From: an uncultured Arcanobacterium sp.
GTDB lineage: Bacteria; Actinomycetota; Actinomycetes; Actinomycetales; Actinomycetaceae
Direction: 5' to 3'
DNA length: 31,285 bases
Assembly: GCF_947253055.1 (NCBI RefSeq)
Contig: NZ_CAMXYE010000004.1
Location: 1 to 31,285, forward strand
Shown: positions 1-7,311 of the stretch, piece after piece
Position numbering within the stretch: the stretch's first letter is position 1
Layout: every line of letters starts with the position of its first letter
The notes under the pieces: generated by a model
What the model was told of the DNA's origin: nothing
The model's input: only the letters and a program-made list of their open reading frames with translations
Databases searched by the model: none
Position numbers and translations under genes: made by a program

Positions 1-1
1 C

Positions 2-424
2 GGGCCTATCAGTAGAAACGAGCTCGTTAATTTAAATTTTCTGATTACACTCGCTCTTGGGGTAGTGGCTTTCGCGGTTACAGGTGTTCTTGCCTATTTA
101 ATGATTGAGATGCCTTGGAAAAATACTGTTTTGGTGGCCAGTTTCGCCTTTGCCGTCACTCTGCTGTTGACCATTATTCAACTACCGTTGTTTTACAAAT
201 TTGGTCCGGAAAAAGCCAAGCTGTTTCTGGTCGCGGTATTCATCGTGGTATTCGCCGGATCATCCTTTGTTGGTTCCAACAAACAAGCAATCTTCGAATG
301 GGTAGCAAAAGCCTTAACCTTACCCCCACTCACCAGCGCAGGAATACTACTGACCGTGACGATCATACTTACCGCACTATCCCTTTCGATAAGTCAAAAG
401 ATTATGGCAGGTAAAGAATTCTAA
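2..424 (+). CDS. ABC-2 family transporter permease, C-terminal part (5' truncated by window)
   Basis: The frame is open from base 2 and stops at 422-424, so the gene begins before the window; about 140 residues are visible. The first visible residues read PISRNELV, followed by hydrophobic segments around LITLALGVVAFAVTGVLAY, a second around TVLVASFAFAVTLLLTII, then PLFYKFGPEKAK and two more membrane segments. The PISRxELV motif and the LPLFYKFGPEKA motif are typical of ABC-2 permeases of the ABC2_membrane_5 kind, which form the membrane half of exporters whose ATPase is usually encoded just upstream. Substrate cannot be told from this part. Family call is from recognised motifs; function as exporter is inference. 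Confidence 0.8.
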   Translation, partial: GPISRNELVNLNFLITLALGVVAFAVTGVLAYLMIEMPWKNTVLVASFAFAVTLLLTIIQLPLFYKFGPEKAKLFLVAVFIVVFAGSSFVGSNKQAIFEWVAKALTLPPLTSAGILLTVTIILTALSLSISQKIMAGKEF

Positions 425-472
425 GTTTTTAGAGTGCAATTTTGCATTCAATATTAGAGCCCTGCGTTCTTT

Positions 473-619
473 TCAAAGCTTGACCGCGATTTCTTTCCCG
501 GTCCTAAAGATGAACCGGATGTGGTTTGCGCCGATGATGGCATGGTCAATCAGAGCGTTCCATTGACAGACCTGGAAATGTTCGATGGGTTTGCCAAAAT
601 AAACTGAGCGTAGGCAATT
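473..619 (-). pseudogene. C-terminal remnant of a serine recombinase
   Basis: Reading minus from a TAA at 620-622 to a TGA at 473-475 gives about 48 residues with no plausible start. The end of this peptide, WNALIDHAIIGANHIRF followed by IFRTGKEIAVKL, resembles the extreme C-terminus of large serine recombinases (W..LVD.v.v....i.F.F..G.EI). Nothing convincing continues upstream in any minus frame, so it looks like a decayed tail of a mobile-element integrase or resolvase. Similarity is recognised by eye from a short stretch, so the call is tentative; the alternative is chance reading through intergenic DNA. Confidence 0.45.
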
Positions 620-690
620 TTAATCGCGATAGCCTTGACGTTTTAGCTACTATCTACGTTCAGAGTCTGCAAACTTAGAGCGATATTCGC

Positions 691-1155
691 TTATTTCCCC
701 TTCTCCTTTTGAAACCCAATCGCTAACTGTCCTTTTTCTGGAATGGATTTGCAATTCAGTTTTGCATTCTCAGGAACGACGCCGTCAAACTCTGCTGCAA
801 GGAATAATGCGGCTCCAGAGCTGGATGGAAGATTAAAATGCGAATCATGGGCGCTAAAACTATCGCCATCCAATGTACATTGAGTGAAGTCATACCCGGT
901 TTCGAACAAGTCACGAGAAGCGAAAAGGTAAAGAGGTGTCTTATTGGCATATGTAGCGCCAAGATGGTCGCCACTCTTCAACTCGTCATACGCCCATGAA
1001 GAATTCAGTGCAAACTCTTCCTGCTCAGAATCGATTTTTCTATCCAGGAGCACGAAAGCAACAACGACTATAAAAGTGAGCAATAATATGCCTGCAATAA
1101 GCGCAACTATCCGTTTAGGTATACCTTTTTTCGCATAATTCAACATTTTACGCAT
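691..1155 (-). CDS. Hypothetical membrane-anchored protein
   Basis: 154 residues. A basic N-terminus (MRKMLNYAKKGIPKR) precedes one strong transmembrane helix at about residues 16-37 (IVALIAGILLLTFIVVVAF), then a hydrophilic domain of about 115 residues likely to be outside the cell. Two cysteines (in TQCTL and LNCKS) could form a disulfide. There is no lipobox and no LPXTG motif. No clear Shine-Dalgarno is visible; the Met four codons downstream is an alternative start. A small hairpin, AGCGA-tat-TCGCT at 679-691, overlaps the stop codon. I do not recognise a family. Confidence 0.6.
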   Translation of the reverse strand: MRKMLNYAKKGIPKRIVALIAGILLLTFIVVVAFVLLDRKIDSEQEEFALNSSWAYDELKSGDHLGATYANKTPLYLFASRDLFETGYDFTQCTLDGDSFSAHDSHFNLPSSSGAALFLAAEFDGVVPENAKLNCKSIPEKGQLAIGFQKEKGK

Positions 1156-1224
1156 TTTCTGCTTTTATCGTAGACCCCGACTTTTATCGCAAACTTCGAC
1201 CCAAAAAAGTTAGAGTTTCTCCGG

Positions 1225-1254
1225 CTAAGCCACCGGGCGCTAAGCCACCGGGCG
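1225..1254. repeat. 15-bp tandem duplication across the stop codon of the surface-protein gene
   Basis: CTAAGCCACCGGGCG occurs twice in tandem at 1225-1239 and 1240-1254. On minus each copy encodes the terminal RPVA followed by TAG, so the second copy just downstream of the stop repeats the last codons of the gene. The protein ends at the first stop (1240-1242). Confidence 0.9.
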
Positions 1255-2910
1255 GCGGGCAGCTTTCAGCACGCCCACGCCAGCGAAGAGTGCAAGCAGT
1301 GCTGCAATTCCTCCCGCAAATACCGGCAATTCACTACCCGTACGCGGAAGGTTCTTAGCTGGCTGAGCTGGTGTAGCCTGATTGACTGGCTTTTCCGGCT
1401 TCTTGTACTCTACCGTCCACTGCAAATTAGCAGCCGGTTGCTTATAGGTGAAGGATGCTTTCCCTAAATCAGATGCCGAAATCCCTAGCTCCGCATAGAA
1501 GGCAGCTAAATCCGCTTTCGGAATATCTACGCCGTCTTTCTTTGCGCTCCAGTTCAGCACATAACCTTCTGGAGCAGCCGGAGCAGTCAACTGTACAGAA
1601 TGGCCGGAACCAATTGCCTGCACTTTCGGAGCATCACTATTGAGCGCCCCAAACGGCGTTTGCAAGGGGAAAGTATTAGTGCCATCAAAATACTGAGCAC
1701 TCGGATCTCCAGTTACTCCCGAATCATTCGCTACTAGAGCAGTAGAGACGGCATAGATTCTGCCAATTTCTGCCGCAACGGACTCACCGGCTGACACTGG
1801 CATGATTTTACCGTCATTACCCTGCAAATAACCTTCAGCGCTGGTAGAACCAACAGCAGGCGTCAAATAACCCACATATTCTTTTGCGTCAATATTAGCT
1901 TGCGCGCTATTAGTGGTGAATGCGGAGAGTTTTCCCTCTTTAGTGGCATTATTTGTCCACTTGTAGGCCACCTTGCCAGCACCATTAAAGATACCCGTTG
2001 GAGTAACTGGATTATCGTCAGCGTCCATTCCGATATTCATAGATCCCTTACCGTAACCCTCTAGATACACATTCCCAGAAGTGGTGACCTCAATAGTATT
2101 CGCAGTAATTGGACGCGAAAATCCTACCGTAGAATTAGCAGTATCTACTTTGATATTGAGATTTGCACTGCCAGCAACCTCAACTTTCGAAGCGCCGATA
2201 TCGAGAGTATCGATTCCAAAAAACACCGGAACTGACCTCTTGGTCTTGTTCTTATCGTAGAATTCGGCTTTATCAATATCCGCTTTCGTATAGTGGCCAG
2301 TGATATTTACGGTGCCAGATTTAAAGGTGATTCTGGAGCATGCCTCATCCTCACAGAGAATACCCCACTGATCTAAACGTGCCTCACCGGCCGTATTGTA
2401 CACAGGATAAGTATCGATATTTAACTCTGCCCCAGAAGCACCCACAAACTGCACGGCCTGCCCCGAAAGATTAAAATCAATACCTCTAATACCAGAACCA
2501 CCAGCATTTGCTGAGAGATGATTGACGCCTTCAAATTTTATGGTGACGAGAGGCTTTTTACCGTCGTTATTCACCTGGAATCCCGGCAAATATTTAACTT
2601 CAGAATCTGCCGAAGTTAAACGAGCGCGATCATCGTAATTCCGGAAAGTGAGAGTGGCAGTAGCCGGATCCCAACCCCAACCATTTTCACCGGCCGCGAG
2701 CGGATAAGTCTTTGCTTTTTCATCCGTATTCAGCATACTTCCCGTATTAGATTTACCTTTTTCACCCACATATTCCGTGGCAGTTTCCACCGCATATTTT
2801 CCGGCGTCGTCTACCGTCATTGCCGAGGCAAGCAAAGGAGCTCCTCCAGCTAATCCTGCTGTAAGAAGCGTAGCGGTGACGACTCCTCCAAATATTTTCC
2901 GCAATTTCAT
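1240..2910 (-). CDS. LPXTG (LPRTG) sortase-anchored surface protein
   Basis: 556 residues. An N-terminal signal peptide (KLRK, then a hydrophobic core ending near LLASA) leads into a secreted region of about 480 residues. The C-terminus has a Pro-rich spacer (KKPEKPVNQATPAQPAK), then LPRTG, a hydrophobic segment and a short basic tail, which is the full cell-wall sorting signal recognised by sortase. Residues around 75-90 (GWGWDPATATLTFRNYD) match the GW.WD..T.TLTL module seen in actinobacterial and clostridial surface proteins, and the following stretch (KFEGVNHL, GIDFNLSG, GASGAELNI) looks like beta-helix rungs as in DUF4353-type carbohydrate-binding domains. The Shine-Dalgarno AGGAAA lies just before the ATG. 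Role in adhesion or glycan binding is inference. The stop codon lies in a 15-bp tandem duplication. Confidence 0.85.
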   Translation of the reverse strand: MKLRKIFGGVVTATLLTAGLAGGAPLLASAMTVDDAGKYAVETATEYVGEKGKSNTGSMLNTDEKAKTYPLAAGENGWGWDPATATLTFRNYDDRARLTSADSEVKYLPGFQVNNDGKKPLVTIKFEGVNHLSANAGGSGIRGIDFNLSGQAVQFVGASGAELNIDTYPVYNTAGEARLDQWGILCEDEACSRITFKSGTVNITGHYTKADIDKAEFYDKNKTKRSVPVFFGIDTLDIGASKVEVAGSANLNIKVDTANSTVGFSRPITANTIEVTTSGNVYLEGYGKGSMNIGMDADDNPVTPTGIFNGAGKVAYKWTNNATKEGKLSAFTTNSAQANIDAKEYVGYLTPAVGSTSAEGYLQGNDGKIMPVSAGESVAAEIGRIYAVSTALVANDSGVTGDPSAQYFDGTNTFPLQTPFGALNSDAPKVQAIGSGHSVQLTAPAAPEGYVLNWSAKKDGVDIPKADLAAFYAELGISASDLGKASFTYKQPAANLQWTVEYKKPEKPVNQATPAQPAKNLPRTGSELPVFAGGIAALLALFAGVGVLKAARRPVA

Positions 2911-3210
2911 CGGGTTTTCCTATCAATTAGTTCCGGTATTATTATTCACTACTGTAACAACGGCAATTGTATGCCTCTCTCAGCCACCTTGGCTAGCATT
3001 CTAGCTAAACTCACACTTGCCAAAAAGGCTATGTATAGCCATTTTGAATGGCTGCGCACAGCTATTCGGAAAGAATTATCTATCTAAAATTCGTAGGATG
3101 ATTGGCGATTAACGAGATTCCAAATACGAACATCTAATGAAGAGGAATCAAGATTTTCCTACGATCTCCCAAGCTCACTCCTGCTCTTTTCGCTACAAAA
3201 ATCGATTAAT
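2911..3210. other. Intergenic region upstream of the surface-protein gene, with nested hairpins
   Basis: No gene is supported here. It should hold the minus-strand promoter of the LPXTG gene, but I cannot pick a convincing -35/-10 pair. It contains two mutually exclusive inverted repeats sharing the arm AGCC: GGCTAT-gt-ATAGCC at 3027-3040 and AGCCAT-tttga-ATGGCT at 3037-3053. Their role is unknown. Confidence 0.4.
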
Positions 3211-3298
3211 AGAATCATCCCCGCTTATACGAAAAAAGAATGGTATTCACTTTTCAACATGTCTCATAGAATTACTCCCGCTTACGTGGAAGGAAGAG
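3211..3298 (-). repeat. Two decayed CRISPR repeats beyond the array trailer
   Basis: 3268-3298 keeps most of the array repeat (AGAATTACTCCCGCTTACG, then a 2-base insertion before GGAAGAG). 3211-3240 is more degraded (AGAATCATCCCCGCTTATACG then A-rich). They are 57 bp apart start to start, close to the 61-bp period of the array, leaving a spacer remnant of about 27 bp. They lie about 450 bp beyond the last recognisable array unit, on the leader-distal side, as expected for old decaying repeats. Confidence 0.7.
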
Positions 3299-3581
3299 TT
3301 AGGCACTTGTAGTCTTCTAAAATCTCCATGAAATCTTCATCATCCTTAAAAGCATCGAAAACCTCATCACGTAAATTTTTCGGTAAAGAAAGATTGTGTA
3401 AATCGAGCCAATGGAAAGCATCCCACATAGCCGCCTCTGGAACTCCAGCATAGTAGGCGCGCATTACACAATTCCGCTCCCATTTATCTTCTATAAGCGG
3501 ATAAGTATATTTAAGTATCCGCACAGGTAGCCAGTCACCTTCCGGCGGAATATCAAGCTCAAATATATTTATCGTTTCCAT
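3282..3581 (-). CDS. Hypothetical small acidic protein ending inside a decayed CRISPR repeat
   Basis: 99 residues, strongly acidic (21 Asp+Glu against 9 Lys+Arg by count) and rich in aromatic residues (WDAFHWLDLHN, DKWERN). No signal peptide or membrane helix. It lies between the degenerate end of the CRISPR array and two older repeat remnants; its last residues (LTLPST) and its TAA stop are read from the antisense of the decayed repeat at 3268-3298. No clear Shine-Dalgarno is seen before the ATG at 3579-3581. I do not recognise the family. It could be a real gene inserted in or beside the array, for instance an immunity-like or anti-CRISPR-like small acidic protein (speculative), or a chance ORF. 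Confidence 0.45.
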   Translation of the reverse strand: METINIFELDIPPEGDWLPVRILKYTYPLIEDKWERNCVMRAYYAGVPEAAMWDAFHWLDLHNLSLPKNLRDEVFDAFKDDEDFMEILEDYKCLTLPST

Positions 3582-3746
3582 ATTTTTATTGTAAATGGTT
3601 TACCAGACTAAAATTCTCTGATAACCAACTTAAATCACCTACATTTATGTGTACTTTATTGCTGTAATAGATAGCTACGTCAGCTCCAAAAATCGAGTGG
3701 AAATAACGAAGGGCGGATTCTAACTTCTTTTTTGAATACGAAGACC

Positions 3747-6700
3747 GGAATTATCTCCTTACGCAGGGAAGAGATCCAACTATTATTGGTATAGATGATT
3801 TAGTTGGAATTACCCCCGCTTACGCGGGGAAGAGAAATCAGCTATCAACTCTGCTACCGTTTCCATAGAATTACCCCCGCTTACGCGGGGAAGAGGAGAG
3901 TATCTCTTTAGTTTGTAGTGTTTGCACGGAATTACCCCCACTTACGCGGGGAAGAGTTAGAGCCTCCATACTTTCTAGGCACTACATGGGAATTACCCCC
4001 GCTTACGCGGGGAAGAGCGCGCATTATCCTCATCGAAGTCGCGTTCCCCGGAATTACCCCCGCTTACGCGGGGAAGAGCTGTTGGTTAGCTTTTGCTAGC
4101 TTGGCATGCTGGAATTACCCCCGCTTACGCGGGGAAGAGATAGATTACATGGCTTACCGGGTTGTTTCCGTGGAATTACCCCCGCTTACGCGGGGAAGAG
4201 ACAACATAACTACCCTCACCCGGGCCGTGCGCGGAATTACCCCCGCTTACGCGGGGAAGAGCCTATTACGCTTTGAAATTTATCGCTTATCGCAGAATTA
4301 CCCCCGCTTACGCGGGGAAGAGCTGTTGGTTAGCTTTTGCTAGCTTGGCATGCTGGAATTACCCCCGCTTACGCGGGGAAGAGCAAATAGTGAAAATAAA
4401 ATCGGAGTGCGTCTAGGAATTACCCCCGCTTACGCGGGGAAGAGCGCGCGGTCACTACCCCATGCAAGGCAAACAAGGAATTACCCCCGCTTACGCGGGG
4501 AAGAGTATTTACCCCTATATCCGCATAATCATTTCATGGAATTACCCCCGCTTACGCGGGGAAGAGGTTGCATTTTCGTTTTCCTTTCAGTAGATAAAGG
4601 AATTACCCCCGCTTACGCGGGGAAGAGTCTCCCGACTCGGACAGAAGGCCGCTTCACCCGGAATTACCCCCGCTTACGCGGGGAAGAGTTATCAGCACCA
4701 TAGACCTCAAACCGGTAGGCGGAATTACCCCCGCTTACGCGGGGAAGAGGCATTTCTTGAATCCCGCTCCGCTTATACCACGGAATTACCCCCGCTTACG
4801 CGGGGAAGAGCCGCCGTATCCGCTACCGTGGATACCAACCCCGGAATTACCCCCGCTTACGCGGGGAAGAGAAAATGCTAATTTTCACGATATTTGCACA
4901 TATGGAATTACCCCCGCTTACGCGGGGAAGAGATTTTCTTTCCTAACCTTTGATTCGGATGGAAGGAATTACCCCCGCTTACGCGGGGAAGAGTCAGCAC
5001 CAAGCTTAATAAGATCGTTAGACTTGGAATTACCCCCGCTTACGCGGGGAAGAGTATTTGCCGCTTTATCCGCATAATCATTTTATGGAATTACCCCCGC
5101 TTACGCGGGGAAGAGCGCAACCCCAGCTCCGGACAGTGATTAGTTTTAGAATTACCCCCGCTTACGCGGGGAAGAGAAATTGTTTCCCATCTAGTCGGCA
5201 TTGGTGAAGGAATTACCCCCGCTTACGCGGGGAAGAGTTTTCTTTACTTCCTATTCTTTCTATAAGTCTTGGAATTACCCCCGCTTACGCGGGGAAGAGA
5301 TAATCAGCATTTGATTACGTAAAGAATAATTGGAATTACCCCCGCTTACGCGGGGAAGAGCGTGAACTTTCGTACATTTCCGCGCACAGTTCGGAATTAC
5401 CCCCGCTTACGCGGGGAAGAGCCCGCTTTTCTAACTCGGTTATTTCTTTATTCAGAATTACCCCCGCTTACGCGGGGAAGAGCCACTACAATGCTTTTCT
5501 CTGCATAGATAGGGGGAATTACCCCCGCTTACGCGGGGAAGAGTATCTGTACGTTCAAGCCGCTATTCGATAGATGGAATTACCCCCGCTTACGCGGGGA
5601 AGAGCGCGTCCACGCCTAGAATATCTGAAAGAAAACGGAATTACCCCCGCTTACGCGGGGAAGAGCTATTCTTGCTACTTTCCGCCCTAGACTATCGCGG
5701 AATTACCCCCGCTTACGCGGGGAAGAGTGAAACAAAACACAAAACAAGAAAAGCTATTGAGAATTACCCCCGCTTACGCGGGGAAGAGTTTGCCGTAGGT
5801 TTGCGATTAGCTCCGCTACGGGAATTACCCCCGCTTACGCGGGGAAGAGCCAGTATCTGCCTTGCTCGTGAGCCCGTCATAGGAATTACCCCCGCTTACG
5901 CGGGGAAGAGACTGCGAAAACTATCGTCAATGAAATAGAGCAGGAATTACCCCCGCTTACGCGGGGAAGAGTTCCCCATTTTTGCGGTTTGGTATTTTTT
6001 CCAGGAATTACCCCCGCTTACGCGGGGAAGAGATTAAGATCATTAATTAATTTACTGTTCACCTGGAATTACCCCCGCTTACGCGGGGAAGAGCCATTAT
6101 TCACTCTTTTCTCTAGTCCTCGAATGGAATTACCCCCGCTTACGCGGGGAAGAGAGCCTTAACCTCAGCTGCGACCTGCCGCACCTGGAATTACCCCCGC
6201 TTACGCGGGGAAGAGCTTGCGAAAGATGGAGAGAAGCCACAGGACGCGGAATTACCCCCGCTTACGCGGGGAAGAGCTTGCGAAAGATGGAGAGAAGCCA
6301 CAGGACGCGGAATTACCCCCGCTTACGCGGGGAAGAGCCCATTCGGTAACGTTAAACTCCATTTCAGTAGGAATTACCCCCGCTTACGCGGGGAAGAGAG
6401 CGCTTATTAGCATCTTTACCAGTCTGCGCAGGAATTACCCCCGCTTACGCGGGGAAGAGTTTATATTGATCTTTTAGCTAGAGGTTTTAACGGAATTACC
6501 CCCGCTTACGCGGGGAAGAGCATAAATATGTGTGATTTATATCATAGAGGTTAGAATTACCCCCGCTTACGCGGGGAAGAGTACTAGCTTGCGCTCTAGA
6601 CATGAAACCCTCCGGAATTACCCCCGCTTACGCGGGGAAGAGGTTTGGCGAAAGATTAATGCCGAATCAAGAGAGGAATTACCCCCGCTTACGCGGGGAA

Positions 6701-6825
6701 GAGTTAAACATTTTTTCCGCCGACTGGCAGTAAATAGAATTACCCCCGCTTACGCGGGGAAGAGGTTCTTCTCTTGGTAGGCTAAGGCTCTAGCGCGGAA
6801 TTACCCCCGCTTACGCGGGGAAGAG
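3747..6825 (-). CRISPR. Type I-E CRISPR array, 50 intact repeats plus one degenerate terminal repeat, 50 spacers
   Basis: The 29-bp repeat recurs every 61 bp from 3806 to 6797. On minus (crRNA sense) it starts CTCTTCCCCGCGTAAGCGG and ends GGGTAATTCC, with a CCCCGC-GTAA-GCGGGG hairpin like the E. coli I-E repeat. Spacers are 32 bp except two of 33 bp (5238-5270, 5666-5698). The repeat at 3747-3773 has a 2-base loss and changes, and the one at 3928 has one change, so the trailer is at the left and the leader at the right, next to cas2. Seven repeats (starting 3867, 4294, 5148, 5454, 5760, 6553, 6736) begin with A instead of G on plus. Duplicate spacers: 4079-4110 equals 4323-4354; 6216-6247 equals 6277-6308. 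Spacers 4506-4537 and 5055-5086 are 28/32 identical. Confidence 0.99.
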
Positions 6826-6984
6826 ACCATCTGAACTGGGGAGTTATATATAACAAGCCCAAAATTTATTATAAAGTAGAGTTCCAATGGAAAACCTGGG
6901 CTTAAAACTTAACATCGCACCAAATATAGCATCTACGCCAATTTCCATTCTCTAAATTTACCAGATTTTCATTTCATAAAGCAC
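6826..6984 (-). promoter_or_regulatory. CRISPR leader
   Basis: AT-rich 159 bp between the first repeat (ends 6825) and the cas2 stop. On minus it carries a perfect TATAAT at 6868-6873, about 43 bp before the first repeat, with no good -35 partner. An inverted repeat, AAGCCCA at 6855-6861 and TGGGCTT at 6897-6903, flanks that -10. The array's orientation and repeat decay fix this as the leader side; the roles of the -10 and inverted repeat are inference. Confidence 0.75.
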
Positions 6985-7299
6985 TCATAGAACAATACCC
7001 TCTGGATAATCCACGGCTTCATCTCCCGCGCCAATAACTAACATTCCATCTAAATCTAAAATAGAACGACTATTAACCCCCATACTACGAAGGGAAAATC
7101 CTTGCTCACGCGCAGGGTCATTATAAATAAAGGTAATACTGCCTGTATCAGCAGCAGAAATAGCTCTCTCCCATAAATTATCCCGCACTCTTACCGATAC
7201 AACTCCTACATATAAACCCGTTGTCACTTCGGAAAGAAACCTACTTAAATATCCTCGTAGATGCTCAGGAATAGATACTGCATTTACCACAAGAAACAT
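6985..7299 (-). CDS. cas2: CRISPR-associated endonuclease Cas2, type I-E
   Basis: 104 residues, of usual I-E Cas2 length. The motif run PEHLRGYLSRFLSEVTTG, then LYVGVVSVRVRDNLWERA, matches the Cas2e (CT1978-type) family, in which LRG..(S/T)..L.E...G.YVG...ARVR..LW is conserved. Cas2 dimers bridge two Cas1 dimers to form the spacer-integration complex. A good Shine-Dalgarno (AAAGGAG, about 8 nt before ATG) marks the start. It is the last gene of the cas6e-cas3-cas1-cas2 arm, 12 nt after cas1, and directly abuts the leader it should act on. Confidence 0.95.
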   Translation of the reverse strand: MFLVVNAVSIPEHLRGYLSRFLSEVTTGLYVGVVSVRVRDNLWERAISAADTGSITFIYNDPAREQGFSLRSMGVNSRSILDLDGMLVIGAGDEAVDYPEGIVL

Positions 7300-7311
7300 T
7301 TCTTATCTCCT

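Noticed and set aside
3126..3165. Possible third decayed CRISPR repeat near 3144
   Set aside because: Only GGAAT and scattered bases match; too weak to separate from chance.
3918..6780. Several ORFs on plus over the array with recurring peptides such as LPPLTRGR, ITPAYAGKS and NYPRLRGEE
   Set aside because: These are the CRISPR repeat read in its three plus-strand frames with spacers between; they are not genes.
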